Shown here: one piece after another, positions 1 to 9,354 of the stretch
How the letters are laid out: each line of letters starts with the position of its first letter
Position numbering within the stretch: position 1 is the first letter of the stretch
DNA from: Paenibacillus apiarius
Lineage (GTDB): Bacteria; Bacillota; Bacilli; Paenibacillales; Paenibacillaceae
Length of the DNA: 64,000 nucleotides
Assembly (NCBI RefSeq): GCF_017052585.1
Contig: NZ_JAFFHZ010000001.1
Coordinates: 5,642,001-5,706,000 of the forward strand
Direction of reading: 5' to 3'
Position numbers and translations under genes: made by a program
Notes under the pieces: model-generated
Databases searched by the model: none
Told to the model about the DNA's origin: nothing
Seen by the model: only the letters and a program-made list of their open reading frames with translations

Positions 1-1
1 T

Positions 2-721
2 CCATTATGCTTTGCCGCTGCACATGCGCCAGGATGGATAATTGCTGGGACATGGCAAATTACTATTATATCAGGATCTTTGTTAGCTCCTCTTTTTATT
101 CAGGCCATTCAAACACCTGATGGGGTTCTTAAGAAAAGAGGAAAAATCCCAATGAAGGGCATGGGAATGTCATTGATTATTCTTCTTGGTATTTTCCTTA
201 TGCAAATGGAACAGGCAAAATCGCTTAGTGTAAAAGATATTTTGTTAGGTATTATCCCTGTTATTGTGGCTTCTTTTGCTTACCCGCTTGGTAATCGTAA
301 GATGATGGAAGTTTGTGGGGATCGTCTAGATGCTTATCAACGTGTCCTTGGAATGACATTAGCTAGCTTACCATTCTGGTTTTTACTATCCTTGTATGGT
401 CTTTTTACAACAGGATTGCCTAGTAAAGAACAAACTATGCAATCTATTTTAGTTGCTATTTGTTCGGGTGTAATTGCAACTATCTTATTTTTTAAAGCAA
501 CTGATATGGTTAAAGGAGATATGCAAAAACTTGCAACTGTTGAAGCAACACAGTCCATGGAGGTACTGTTTGCTGTTATCGGAGAACTAATTTTATTACA
601 TTCTTCAGTTCCTTCTATTTTATCTTGGTGTGGTATGTTTGTAATAATGTTAGGAATGATAGCACATAGTTATGTTACCCATAAAGGTGAAATGGCGCAT
701 AACCAAAATATTAGTGTTTAA
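2..721 (+). CDS. DMT-superfamily multidrug efflux transporter, 5'-truncated by window
   Basis: Membrane transporter of the drug/metabolite (EamA/EmrE-like) superfamily. The reading frame is open from base 2, without a stop, through the first ATG-like codons to the TAA at 719-721, so the true start lies left of the window. The visible part has about seven hydrophobic segments, including stretches around ILLGIFLM, ILLGIIPVIVASFAYPLG, FWFLLSLYGL and FVIMLGMIA, and ends in a short hydrophilic tail. The arrangement fits the 'multidrug resistance efflux transporter' branch of the DMT family, about 300 residues long. The substrate cannot be told from sequence. The gene is clearly more AT-rich than the SNF2 gene downstream, which may indicate separate ancestry. 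It abuts an old-yellow-enzyme remnant with no spacer. Confidence 0.75.
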   Translation, partial: PLCFAAAHAPGWIIAGTWQITIISGSLLAPLFIQAIQTPDGVLKKRGKIPMKGMGMSLIILLGIFLMQMEQAKSLSVKDILLGIIPVIVASFAYPLGNRKMMEVCGDRLDAYQRVLGMTLASLPFWFLLSLYGLFTTGLPSKEQTMQSILVAICSGVIATILFFKATDMVKGDMQKLATVEATQSMEVLFAVIGELILLHSSVPSILSWCGMFVIMLGMIAHSYVTHKGEMAHNQNISV

Positions 722-989
722 TTGTTGTTGGTGCCCCCTATATGGACGGAGGATACGATCTTGAGCACAGTATTGAAATGTTCAGACAGTACAAAGAAGC
801 AGGCATCGATCTCTTCCATATCACAAGCGGCGGGGAAGGGCCTTGGCCGAAGCGGCAATCGCCAATGAGGATGCGGATTTGGCAGCTGTAGCGCGCGGCA
901 TGCTGAAAGATCCTTATTGGGCTTTGCATGCCATTCAAGCTGTAAGCAAGGATGCCGCACCTCCGAAGCCGTACAAAGCTGCTTATTGA
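722..989 (+). pseudogene. NADH:flavin oxidoreductase (old yellow enzyme) remnant
   Basis: Two pieces of an old-yellow-enzyme-type flavin oxidoreductase lie in different frames. The first (about 730-845) reads GAPYMDGGYDLEHSIEMF followed by QYKEAGIDLFHITSGGEG, which resembles the substrate-barrel strand that ends in a conserved S-G/S-S motif. The second (about 846-989) reads EAAIANEDADLAAVARGML and DPYWALHAIQAV, which is the FMN-phosphate-binding region and C-terminus of the family, ending in TGA. Roughly 90 residues between the two pieces are missing and the frame changes at the junction. The N-terminal half is absent, apparently replaced by the transporter gene. No start codon or function is expected. 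Assignment to the YqjM-like branch is by recognition only. Confidence 0.7.
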
Positions 990-1090
990 TGAATCATGTC
1001 GAGCGCGAATCGCGGGTGCAGCGGGATTGACGGTTGTCGATGCCGCGAATAAAATAAGCTAGTGGAGACGGAGATGGAGGATGATTGCAA

Positions 1091-1408
1091 ATGGAGAAAA
1101 TAACAACAGAAGAACAGTATCATAATCAAATCGGGAAAGATCAGTTCACCATCATGAAATTTTACACAAATTGGTGTCCGGATTGCAAAAACCTCGATCG
1201 CTTTATCGGGGATATCGTTACCGAAAACTCAGACAAGCAATGGCTGGAAATTGATGCCGAGCAGTTACAGCATATAGCCGAAGAGAACGATGTAAGAGGC
1301 ATTCCAAGTTTGCTTGCATTTAAAAACGGTCAAAAGGTCGGCCATTTGCACAGCAAGTTCGCGAAGACGCCTGATCAGATCAGAGAGTTTTTAAGCACGT
1401 TGTCTTGA
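1091..1408 (+). CDS. Thioredoxin-like protein
   Basis: A 105-residue cytosolic protein with a single thioredoxin fold. The redox motif WCPDC follows a beta strand (FTIMKFYTNWCPDC), and the cis-proline loop is present as GIPSLLAF. The length equals that of a bare thioredoxin. The WCPDC motif differs from the WCGPC of housekeeping TrxA and is typical of YtpP-like thioredoxin-family proteins of Bacillota, whose partners are not well defined. The ATG at 1091 is preceded by GGAGG at 1076-1080. A TTG at 1085 in the same frame is nearer that site and could be used instead. It stands alone and ends in a good hairpin terminator. Confidence 0.88.
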   Translation: MEKITTEEQYHNQIGKDQFTIMKFYTNWCPDCKNLDRFIGDIVTENSDKQWLEIDAEQLQHIAEENDVRGIPSLLAFKNGQKVGHLHSKFAKTPDQIREFLSTLS

Positions 1409-1411
1409 CGG

Positions 1412-1450
1412 ATAAGAGACCGGAGGCGGTAAGCCTCTGGTCTCTCTTAT
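1412..1450 (+). terminator. Hairpin after the thioredoxin-like gene
   Basis: A long inverted repeat (ATAAGAGACCGGAGGC, loop, GCCTCTGGTCTCTCTTAT) begins just after the stop codon at 1408 and is followed by TTTAT. It fits a Rho-independent terminator, though the T-run is short. Confidence 0.7.
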
Positions 1451-1672
1451 TTATAGCAAGGCGATTCGATCAGAACATAGAAGAGGCATCTGGCCTTTGC
1501 AACAACTTCATTTTAATGAATTTCAGCACATTCGTCCATTACATTCACAGTGAACAGGCGTCGAGCTCCCCGAGTCGCAAAGTTTTGGCTTATTCCAAAT
1601 TGTTTCTGTTATCATAAGACATATAACCATTCTGGAAAATCATATTTCTGTTCAAAAGGAAGGTCCAAAGCA

Positions 1673-4600
1673 ATGAGTTTTCAACTGACTGAACGGTTAA
1701 TTAAGGTATTATGCGGGCAGATCTCTTATGAAAAAGGAGCGGCCTGCTACCAGGCCGGAAAAGTGACAATCACGAATTGCGATCTCGAAGCCTCTATTTA
1801 CGAAGCCACGGTTGAGGAGAGAGGCAGCTACCAAGTTACGGTCGAAATCGGTCAAAATGGGGATGTGGAGGCGGAGTGCACCTGTCCTGCGCTCCCTTCT
1901 TACGACAATTACTGCAAACATATCGCCGCCGTGCTGCTGATTCTCCGTGATATGCAGCATAGATCGCCGATTCGTGCGGGGGCATCCAACCTGCTGCCGG
2001 AAGACCGATTCTCGATGGGATACCGGGGGACAGAGTCCCCATTGGCCGTAGACGCATCGAGAGCCAACGGGATTACGGAGAGGGATATTCGGCTGACTAA
2101 AGGCATGCTGGGGCTGTTCGGCGACAAGCCGCTGCATCCAAGCCGCACAGGGCCTCATTTTGATGCAAGAACACCCCTTCACGTGGAGTTCATCTGCAGA
2201 CCCGTCTCTTACGGCTACCGGAAGCACGTGTTCGGGATTGAATTCAAGGTCGGACCCAAACGGCTATATGTCGTGCAAAAAATTAGAGACTTTCTCAATC
2301 GCGTTGACCGGAGAGAAGACTATGCATTTTCCAAGTTGTTCACTTACGATCCGGAGCTCCACAGCTTTCAACAAGAAGATGATGCGGTCATACAGCAATT
2401 AATCCAAATCTATCGCAACGAAGAGACGTACCGCGAAACTTCGAATATTTATCCCCATGCCAACCCTATGAGCGGCGAGCGGATGTTGTTGATTCCCCCT
2501 TTCTTATGGGATACCTTTCTTCCCTTGCTCGCCGCAGCTCCTTCGGTACAGCTTGAACAGGGGGGCGACACGTACGAAGGCATCGGTATATCCGACGAGC
2601 CGGTCCCTCTCCATTTCGGGCTGGGCCAAGCGCAACCGGAAAGCTATCAGTTGGATGTCCAAGGCTTGGATGAGATTATCGTCATGGAATCGTACGGGGT
2701 TGTGCTGAGCGAAGGCAAGCTGTTGAAGCTGCAGACCGACAAGTGCAAGCGTCTCGCGGGGCTGAAGCACATGCTCGAAGCTTCCGGCAAGCATCAAATC
2801 CAAATTCCTCCGGAGCAGATGGAACCTTTCATGGAGAAAGTAATACCCGGTCTGATGAAGCTGGGCAGTGTCCACATCGATGAAGCCATTTCCGACCGCA
2901 TTATGCAGACGCAGCTGAAGGCCAGACTATACTTGGACCGTGTGAGGGATAGGCTGCTTGCGGGATTGGAATTCCAATATGGCGACATTGTCATCAATCC
3001 GTTGGAAAGAAACGTTCAGAGGCGCGGCGAGGACCGCATTCTGTTGCGGGACGGGGAACAGGAACGGCGCATTTTGGAGCTTATGGAGAATAGCTCCTTC
3101 GCCCAGACGGAAGCCGGGTATTTCATGGATGATGAAGACGCGGAATACGAATTTTTGGTTCATGTCGTTCCCCAGCTGGAACAGCTGGTGCAGGTGTACG
3201 CCACCTCTGCCGTGAAAGAAAGGATCTGCACCGAGCATGCTCCGCCGAAGATAACCGTGGACGTTGATGACAGAATCAATTGGCTTGAATTCCGATTCGA
3301 TATGGAAGGGATACCTGAAACGGATATCCGGAATCTGCTGAAGTCCTTGGAGGAGAAGCGCAAATATTATCGGCTGCGCAACGGGGCGTTATTGCCGCTG
3401 GAAAGCGCGGAGTTCCAGGAAATCATCCGCTTCATGAACGAACTGGGCGTCCGCAAAGGGGATGTTAAGGGAACGCAATTCCACCTTCCGGTCATCCGCG
3501 GGCTCCACTTAATGGATTCCCAAAGACAAGGAAATGCCGTTAGCCTGGGTAAATCTTTCCGCCGGCTCTTGGATAACATGCGGAATCCGGACCATTTGGA
3601 TTTCCCCGTGCCAGATAGTCTGGAGCCTGTGCTTCGTGATTATCAGAAGTATGGATTCCAATGGATGAAGACGCTGGCACAATACCGGTTCGGGGGCATA
3701 CTTGCAGACGATATGGGTCTTGGCAAGACCGTGCAGAGCATCGCGTTTATCGTCTCCATGCTGCCCGAGATCAGAAATCAGGGGCTGCCCGCGATGATCG
3801 TCGCTCCGGCTTCGCTCCTGTACAACTGGCAGAATGAACTGAAGAAGTTCGCGCCGGAAATTCGGACCGTGATTGCGGACGGCAGCAAGACGGAGCGCAG
3901 CGGCATTTTGAAAGATGTATCCCAGGTGGACGTGGTCATTACTTCTTACCCGCTGCTGCGCAGGGATATCGCGATGTATGCCGAGCAATCGTTCCATACG
4001 CTAATTATGGACGAGGCCCAATTTTTTAAGAACCACACGACTCAGACGGCACAGGTAGTCAAGCAGATTCAGGCTCAGTACCGGTTTGCCCTCACGGGCA
4101 CTCCCGTAGAGAACTCGCTGGAGGAGCTGTGGTCAATCTTTGGCGCCGTACTCCCCGAGCTGTTCCCGGGCAGAAAAGCATTCAATGAATTATCCCGGGA
4201 AACGGTGTCCAAGCGTGTCCGTCCGTTTTTGCTGCGGCGCTTGAAGACCGACGTGCTGAAGGAGCTGCCGGAGAAGATCGAGTCGCTGCAAGCCTCCGAG
4301 CTGCTGCCGGAACAAAAGAAGCTGTATGCAGCTTATTTGGCCAAGCTGAAGCAGGAAACATTAAAGCATCTGGACGATAACGATTTTCAGAAAAACCGGC
4401 TCAAAATTTTGGCTGGCTTGACAAGGCTTCGCCAGCTGTGCTGCCACCCCGCCCTGTTCGTTGAAGGCTATGCCGGCAGCTCAGCCAAGTTCGAGCAATT
4501 GATAGAAATTGTGGGGGAATGCCGGAGCGCGGGCAAAAGGATGCTTGTCTTCTCCCAATTTACCGAAATGTTGGGCCTAATCGAGCGGGAGTTGGGTTAT

Positions 4601-4993
4601 CAAGGCGTGCCGTATTTTTACTTGGACGGCAAAACGCCTTCGGCCGAGCGTGTGGAACTGTGCAGCAGGTTTAACGAAGGGGAGCGGGATGTGTTCCTCA
4701 TCTCCTTAAAGGCCGGCGGCACTGGACTGAACCTGACTGGAGCGGATACCGTAATCCTCTACGATCTGTGGTGGAACCCAGCCGTGGAGCAGCAAGCAGC
4801 CGATCGGGCGCATCGCATCGGGCAGAAGAGCGTCGTGCAAGTAATCCGGCTCGTCTCCCAAGGAACCGTGGAAGACAAAATGTTCGAGCTCCAGCAGAAA
4901 AAATTGAATCTGATCGACGAAGTGATTCAACCGGGCCACGAGGCACTGTCCGCGTTGACGGAGCAGGATATCCGGGAGATTCTGATGATATGA
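1673..4993 (+). CDS. SWI2/SNF2-family DEAD/DEAH-type helicase with SWIM zinc finger
   Basis: A 1106-residue ATP-dependent DNA translocase of the bacterial SNF2 (RapA/HepA-like) group. In order it has: an N-terminal SWIM zinc finger (CTCPA followed by YCKHIAAV, a CxC...CxH pattern, about residues 70-95); a long middle region typical of bacterial SNF2 proteins with the SNF2-associated domain; an SNF2_N ATPase domain with Walker A ADDMGLGKT, the box LIMDEAQFFKN and motif III ALTGTPVEN; and a helicase C-terminal domain with FSQFTEML, LISLKAGGTGLNLT and DRAHRIGQ. The ATG at 1673 has GGAAGG upstream; an upstream in-frame extension to 1550 has no comparable site. Proteins of this kind are thought to remodel DNA-bound complexes or recycle RNA polymerase. 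Its specific role here is unknown. Confidence 0.95.
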   Translation: MSFQLTERLIKVLCGQISYEKGAACYQAGKVTITNCDLEASIYEATVEERGSYQVTVEIGQNGDVEAECTCPALPSYDNYCKHIAAVLLILRDMQHRSPIRAGASNLLPEDRFSMGYRGTESPLAVDASRANGITERDIRLTKGMLGLFGDKPLHPSRTGPHFDARTPLHVEFICRPVSYGYRKHVFGIEFKVGPKRLYVVQKIRDFLNRVDRREDYAFSKLFTYDPELHSFQQEDDAVIQQLIQIYRNEETYRETSNIYPHANPMSGERMLLIPPFLWDTFLPLLAAAPSVQLEQGGDTYEGIGISDEPVPLHFGLGQAQPESYQLDVQGLDEIIVMESYGVVLSEGKLLKLQTDKCKRLAGLKHMLEASGKHQIQIPPEQMEPFMEKVIPGLMKLGSVHIDEAISDRIMQTQLKARLYLDRVRDRLLAGLEFQYGDIVINPLERNVQRRGEDRILLRDGEQERRILELMENSSFAQTEAGYFMDDEDAEYEFLVHVVPQLEQLVQVYATSAVKERICTEHAPPKITVDVDDRINWLEFRFDMEGIPETDIRNLLKSLEEKRKYYRLRNGALLPLESAEFQEIIRFMNELGVRKGDVKGTQFHLPVIRGLHLMDSQRQGNAVSLGKSFRRLLDNMRNPDHLDFPVPDSLEPVLRDYQKYGFQWMKTLAQYRFGGILADDMGLGKTVQSIAFIVSMLPEIRNQGLPAMIVAPASLLYNWQNELKKFAPEIRTVIADGSKTERSGILKDVSQVDVVITSYPLLRRDIAMYAEQSFHTLIMDEAQFFKNHTTQTAQVVKQIQAQYRFALTGTPVENSLEELWSIFGAVLPELFPGRKAFNELSRETVSKRVRPFLLRRLKTDVLKELPEKIESLQASELLPEQKKLYAAYLAKLKQETLKHLDDNDFQKNRLKILAGLTRLRQLCCHPALFVEGYAGSSAKFEQLIEIVGECRSAGKRMLVFSQFTEMLGLIERELGYQGVPYFYLDGKTPSAERVELCSRFNEGERDVFLISLKAGGTGLNLTGADTVILYDLWWNPAVEQQAADRAHRIGQKSVVQVIRLVSQGTVEDKMFELQQKKLNLIDEVIQPGHEALSALTEQDIREILMI

Positions 4994-5008
4994 TAGAGAG
5001 CATGCGAA

Positions 5009-5161
5009 CGGTCCGCTTCGTATCGTCTGAATGAAGCAGACGTCATAACGCCAAAAGAAGCCGATCACCTTATTGCCGTTTTGTCTGTCATTGCCGTTGT
5101 CACGGGATTGCTGGTATGGGGGACGCGGCTTGTATTCCGCAAACATCAGGTAAGCACGTAA
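5009..5161 (+). pseudogene. C-terminal remnant of a small membrane protein
   Basis: Just after the SNF2 gene, one frame reads SYRLNEADVITPKEADHL and then a single membrane-spanning stretch (IAVLSVIAVVTGLLVWGT) ending in a basic tail and TAA at 5159-5161. A stop lies a few codons upstream and there is no ATG, GTG or ribosome site that would start this reading. It is best read as the tail of a deleted gene. I do not recognise the family. Confidence 0.35.
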
Positions 5162-5240
5162 AGAAAATTTATTGTTCTAAATAGCAGCTTCCCGCACATA
5201 TGATTTCTAGTAAACATACTTATTTGGGAGGTTTGCGCGA

Positions 5241-6062
5241 TTGGCACACGATGCCTTTGTGGCTCGTTCCATTGATGAAATACGCTTTTGGTCCCGTATC
5301 ATGAAGGAGCATTCCCTGTTTCTTAGATTGGGCTTTAGATGTGAAGATACTCTGTTAATTAATGAGGCTAATCATTTTTACACCGTGTTTGAAGCAATTG
5401 AAAACAGAGCCCATGCATTATCTGTTGATACAGATCCTCAGATTATGATTCGATTTAATTCGGAAGTTCAGAATGCGGCTTCTCATATCTGGGCCTTCAA
5501 AAGAAAGGTGCTGGGTCTCATCGTAAGCTGCCAGCTTCCAGGGGGGAATAACTTCCCATTATTAGTTGATCATACAAGCCGAGAAGCTAATTATTTCAGA
5601 AATCGGTTAGAAGAATTAAATACGGGAAGACTGGAGCCGCTGCCTGATGCCATCATCGATGAAAATGTATTTTTCCTGCGCATTATGGCAGATCACGCTA
5701 AATTCATAAGCCATCTGCTGGATCCTTCGGAGCGGCAGCTAGTTGAACAAGCACGCGGTTTCAGCCATGATTTCGACCAATTGCTATTTCAAGCTAAAGA
5801 TTTAGAGTCCATGCGCCCTCAATCGCAAACCGTTCCGCTGCTCGATCAATTTTTGGACCAAAACAGAGTATCGGTAAAAGCTTTGCGTGATTTCAAGAAA
5901 ACAGCTCGTGAATTGATAGAGGCTTGCCGAATAAAAAGTATTATCCACCCTTTGTTAGCCGATCATGTGTTTCGCGAAGCTGAAAGATTTCTTTTTATTA
6001 TCGAGATGTTTGAACAGCATTTGTCAGGATACCCTGTTCCGATTCAACAGTTAGAACATTGA
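5241..6062 (+). CDS. DUF2935 domain protein
   Basis: A 273-residue soluble protein made of two related all-alpha halves. The halves share a pattern of EIRFWSRIMKEHSLFLR (about residues 12-28) and FFLRIMADHAKFISHLL (about residues 146-162), each with E/D-x2-x-H residues on helices. This is the DUF2935 family, helical bundles seen in Bacillota whose His/Glu pattern suggests metal or haem-like binding but whose function is not established. The start is a TTG at 5241, chosen because GGGAGG lies eight bases upstream and no ATG lies near. It is monocistronic, with its own terminator at 6088. Confidence 0.85.
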   Translation: MAHDAFVARSIDEIRFWSRIMKEHSLFLRLGFRCEDTLLINEANHFYTVFEAIENRAHALSVDTDPQIMIRFNSEVQNAASHIWAFKRKVLGLIVSCQLPGGNNFPLLVDHTSREANYFRNRLEELNTGRLEPLPDAIIDENVFFLRIMADHAKFISHLLDPSERQLVEQARGFSHDFDQLLFQAKDLESMRPQSQTVPLLDQFLDQNRVSVKALRDFKKTARELIEACRIKSIIHPLLADHVFREAERFLFIIEMFEQHLSGYPVPIQQLEH

Positions 6063-6087
6063 ATAAAAGCTATCTAAATAATTTATG

Positions 6088-6112
6088 AAGCCAGTCGCAA
6101 TAGGACTGGCTT
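6088..6112 (+). terminator. Hairpin after the DUF2935 gene
   Basis: AAGCCAGTC and GACTGGCTT form a perfect 9-bp stem with a 7-base loop, followed by GTTTGCT. It ends the DUF2935 transcript. Confidence 0.7.
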
Positions 6113-6218
6113 GTTTGCTATGCAATCAAGGCTTCACTGCTTCGGCTGGATGGGATACATCTTTTCCCATGTGGTAAAATAGGAAAAGAATAGGATAGGA
6201 ATGAAAGGGGGGGTGTTT

Positions 6219-7088
6219 GTGAACCGGAGGCAAAAGAGATTCGGGATGGTCAAGCTGGCCCATCCAGATACGGCCGGACTTATTCAATTATCAGCGTCCG
6301 TTGGCTGGGATTACGACGAACAAGAAATTCGCACGGTCATGTCAGCTGGAACGATATATGGTCATAAAAACGAGCACGGAGAGATTATTTCCAGCGCGGC
6401 GATTATTCCTTATGACGAAAAGTTGGCTTCTATCGGGATGGTAATCGTTAGCGAAAGCTATCGGGGCCACGGGTTAGGCCAGGAACTGACAGAGGCTTGC
6501 ATTTACTCCGTGCCTGATGATGTGACGATTATGCTGATTGCGACCCAAGAAGGGAAGCCACTGTATGAAAGATTGGGCTTTCATGCTGTGACTTGTGTCC
6601 ATAAGTTGATTTGCGATGCTTATGCGCCCTTTTCCGAAGAAGAGGGAGGGATGACATTCGACGTGCTTCCATTATCCGATATTCACTTCGAACAAGTTCG
6701 AGCCATGGACCGGGACGCTGTGGGTGCAGATAGGGGCCCGTTCCTTGCAGCGCGAATTCAACAAGCGAGACAGGGCGTAGTCGCCGTACAAAGAGATGGA
6801 AGTGTGACGGGGTATGGATTAGGCATTGCAGGACCGGTCAATATGATCCTTGGACCTATATCAGCTGCGAACGACATCGTCGCAGCTCACATCATTCGCG
6901 AGCTTGCGCGAGGATATCGAGGAAGATTAAGAATCGATGTGCCGGACGGGCACGCTTCATTTGTTTCGAACCTGGAAATGTCTGGTTTTGTGAAAGTGGG
7001 TCAACCGCCTGTCATGCTCAAAAATTCAAGCTCCTTGCCAACAAGAAATCAAGCTCTTTTTGGCATCGCGGCTCAGATTTTCGGGTAG
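6219..7088 (+). CDS. Two-domain GNAT-family acetyltransferase
   Basis: A protein of about 289 residues built of an intact GNAT acetyltransferase domain followed by a C-terminal GNAT-like (SCP2/DUF-type) half. The N-terminal domain has the acetyl-CoA motif (VIVSESYRGHGLGQELTEAC), then a second core strand TIMLIATQEGKPLYERLGF, which is the typical end of the fold. The C-terminal half (from about residue 150) has PLSDIHFEQVRAMDRDAVGADRG and GFVKVGQPPVM, matching the second domain of YitI/YjdJ-like tandem acetyltransferases. Three in-frame starts exist (ATG 6201, GTG 6213, GTG 6219). The AAAGGGGGG at 6204-6212 favours the GTG at 6219. The acceptor substrate is unknown. Confidence 0.85.
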   Translation: MNRRQKRFGMVKLAHPDTAGLIQLSASVGWDYDEQEIRTVMSAGTIYGHKNEHGEIISSAAIIPYDEKLASIGMVIVSESYRGHGLGQELTEACIYSVPDDVTIMLIATQEGKPLYERLGFHAVTCVHKLICDAYAPFSEEEGGMTFDVLPLSDIHFEQVRAMDRDAVGADRGPFLAARIQQARQGVVAVQRDGSVTGYGLGIAGPVNMILGPISAANDIVAAHIIRELARGYRGRLRIDVPDGHASFVSNLEMSGFVKVGQPPVMLKNSSSLPTRNQALFGIAAQIFG

Positions 7089-7093
7089 CAGAG

Positions 7094-7115
7094 CCCCCGC
7101 CCCGAAGGGCGGGGG
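7094..7115. terminator. GC-rich hairpin between convergent genes
   Basis: CCCCCGCCC-CGAA-GGGCGGGGG is a perfect 9-bp stem with a CGAA tetraloop. It lies between the plus-strand GNAT gene (ends 7088) and the minus-strand pyruvyl transferase gene (ends 7167). No strong T-run follows on either strand, so it may act as a shared, imperfect terminator. Confidence 0.6.
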
Positions 7116-7166
7116 ATCTCCCGCTTTAATGTTCCGGCTTGAGGATGCCGATCCCCTCATCCTGCG

Positions 7167-8201
7167 TTAAAATAATTGCTCCAGAAAAGGCTGTTCCAAG
7201 TTTGCTTTGACCGCTTGCCGATGGTTGCCGATATGGTTGAGAATAGTGGTCCTATTGGCTTGCGCATGAGCCGCCGCATTCAGAATGCGCTCGGCCAGCT
7301 GCGACGCGTCCGTGGAGATGGCCAATTGCGGAAGACCGATGGAATGGGTGAAATCGAACGATTTGAAGCGGTAGCCCAAGCAGATGAAAGGAACATCCGC
7401 CGCTGCGGAGAGAACGTTGGCGTGCAGCTTGAAGTTGATGGTGAGATCGAACCGTTTCATGAGTTGCAAATAATGTTCGTACGAATGCACTTCTGCATCG
7501 TACACCACTTTATCGGGAACCGCGATCTTATCGTACAGCCGCTTGCAAGCCTCCCGGTCAGGCCCCCATACCGGGTACACATACAGCTTGTACCCTTCCT
7601 CGATTAGGGAGCTGGCCGCGGAAGCCACTTGATTCTCGACGTACGCCTCATCCTTGCCGTAAATCCGGTTATAGGATGTGCCCCAGTTGATGCCGATCCA
7701 CCGTTCGCCCGTCTCTTTCGCGTCAGACGCTGGCGGAGAGGCAAGCATAGCCGGATCGCCGCTCACCGTTACCCGATCCATCGAAACGCCCATTTGCCGC
7801 ATATATTCGAACGTCCACGGCCCCCGTACACCGCAGAAAGCAGCATTTTCGACGACTTCTTGCACTTTAACGCAAAATTCTTTGTTCTCGGCAGGCTCAC
7901 CGGAGCCGAAGCTGAACGGATTCAAGCGATCGTGGCCGCTGCCCCAAATGATTACGCGTTTTTCTTGCCGGACGGCTTCATGCAAGATATCGAGATAACC
8001 AGGTATCAGCAGGGAGCCGCCTCCCATAACAACCGTGTCATACCCGGACAGATCTTTGAGATCGACTCCAGGCATCGAAGGAATGACCTTATACTTTTCC
8101 GGGCTCAGATGCAGCTTCGCCATTTGCTCGAACATGGCCCACATCCATTCGTCGCCCAGATTGTTGAATCCAATCCATCCTAAATATAAAATACTCTTCA
8201 C
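7167..8201 (-). CDS. Polysaccharide pyruvyl transferase family protein
   Basis: A 344-residue protein of the polysaccharide pyruvyl transferase family (CsaB-like), which transfers pyruvate from PEP as a ketal onto sugars of surface polymers. Family marks: an N-terminal YLGWIGFNNLGDEWMW (Gly-Asn-x-G-D/E pattern), VVMGGGSLLIPGYLD, IIWGSGHDRLNPF, and a C-terminal nucleotide-sugar-like block with NFKLHANVLSAAADVPFICLGYRFKSFDF containing the family's conserved His. It starts with GTG at 8201, with GGGAG upstream. It is the last gene of a minus-strand operon with two glycosyltransferases, 7 bases downstream of the GT4 gene. This suggests a decorated glycan of the cell or spore surface. The acceptor is not deducible. 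Confidence 0.87.
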   Translation of the reverse strand: MKSILYLGWIGFNNLGDEWMWAMFEQMAKLHLSPEKYKVIPSMPGVDLKDLSGYDTVVMGGGSLLIPGYLDILHEAVRQEKRVIIWGSGHDRLNPFSFGSGEPAENKEFCVKVQEVVENAAFCGVRGPWTFEYMRQMGVSMDRVTVSGDPAMLASPPASDAKETGERWIGINWGTSYNRIYGKDEAYVENQVASAASSLIEEGYKLYVYPVWGPDREACKRLYDKIAVPDKVVYDAEVHSYEHYLQLMKRFDLTINFKLHANVLSAAADVPFICLGYRFKSFDFTHSIGLPQLAISTDASQLAERILNAAAHAQANRTTILNHIGNHRQAVKANLEQPFLEQLF

Positions 8202-8208
8202 GTTGACA

Positions 8209-9354
8209 TCACACTCCCGTTATTGGATTTCGGGCTTGAACAGCTGTATAAATTTCATCCATCTGCGCAACGATGTTGTTAATATCAAAATGCTTCAGTG
8301 TCCACCGTCGACCTTGCGCGCCGATCTTCTTGAGGCCTTCCCGATCGGATAGAGCTTTTCTCAATGATTCGATTACGGCCTCTTCCGTCGCCTTGCGTTC
8401 GGAATCGTGATCTCCGAAATAATAGTCCCATGCTTGTCTGTATACGGCCGGCTCGACTATTCCGAAGAAGCCGTGGTTTCCGATGGCCAGTACCGGCTTC
8501 CCGCAAGCCATCGCTTCCAGGGCAACCCGTCCCGTGCCGACCACGATATCTCCAAGACCGTAATATTCCCGGACTTTCGTCTGATTGCCAGTCATATGAA
8601 TGAAGGGTTGTCCGGTATTTTTATGAATGGTTTTAACCATCTCGTTAATTTCGGGGAATTGGAGGCCATCGCCGACAACGACCACGTGCAAGCCAGGCAT
8701 CTCCGCCTTGCGCAGCCGTGCGGCAGCCATAATCAACAGGTTGCAGACGATGGCTTTATCCCAAGCCAACCGGCTTGCATATACGACAACGCTGGCATCA
8801 TCCGGAATCTCCAGTGAGTTCCGCAGATCATGGGAGGGGACCGGATAGAATTCCTCCGTGTCGATCCCGTTCGGCACCAGAATCGAAGCAATGCCCATAT
8901 TGTCCAAATACCGCTGGACGGGCTTGCTGACGCTGATGACCGCATCGCTGCATTGGGACGTGCGAATCAATTGCCCCTCGGGATAATAAGCCCCGTGGAC
9001 GGTAAATACAACGGGGATGCCCAGATCTTTAGCCGCCATGGCCGCATACATTCCCGAAGGGGTTTGATGCACATGGACGACATCAATTTTGCGGTGCCGC
9101 ATAATTTGCTTCAGCGTCCGAATGGTTTGTTTTTGCGAGCTTTCCAGCATAAAGGCGCCTGCCGTCAGATCAATCGCATGAATCGGACAGGCCGCTTGCG
9201 CGAAGGAATTGTACATCAAGCCGCTCGCTCCGGCATAGACCGGTTTAACGCCTAGCTTTTGCAGCCCTTTAACAAGACTTAGCACATGGGTTTCCGTGCC
9301 TCCGACTGCCAAGCTATCCATCACCATCAACACTCGGTAAGCATTAGTTCTCAT
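8209..9354 (-). CDS. Glycosyltransferase family 4
   Basis: A 381-residue GT-B glycosyltransferase of the GT4 group. The N-terminal acceptor domain starts VLMVMDSLAVGGTETHVLSLVKGL, the typical glycine-rich GGTE loop, followed by DVVHVHQTP. The C-terminal donor domain has VVYASRLAWDKA, VVVGDGLQFPEI and the diagnostic E-x7-E-type stretch VGTGRVALEAMACGKPVLA. The start ATG at 9354 overlaps the end of the GT2 gene by 11 bases, so the two are probably translationally coupled. With the GT2 and pyruvyl transferase it should build a surface saccharide. The sugar donor and acceptor are unknown. Confidence 0.92.
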   Translation of the reverse strand: MRTNAYRVLMVMDSLAVGGTETHVLSLVKGLQKLGVKPVYAGASGLMYNSFAQAACPIHAIDLTAGAFMLESSQKQTIRTLKQIMRHRKIDVVHVHQTPSGMYAAMAAKDLGIPVVFTVHGAYYPEGQLIRTSQCSDAVISVSKPVQRYLDNMGIASILVPNGIDTEEFYPVPSHDLRNSLEIPDDASVVVYASRLAWDKAIVCNLLIMAAARLRKAEMPGLHVVVVGDGLQFPEINEMVKTIHKNTGQPFIHMTGNQTKVREYYGLGDIVVGTGRVALEAMACGKPVLAIGNHGFFGIVEPAVYRQAWDYYFGDHDSERKATEEAVIESLRKALSDREGLKKIGAQGRRWTLKHFDINNIVAQMDEIYTAVQARNPITGV

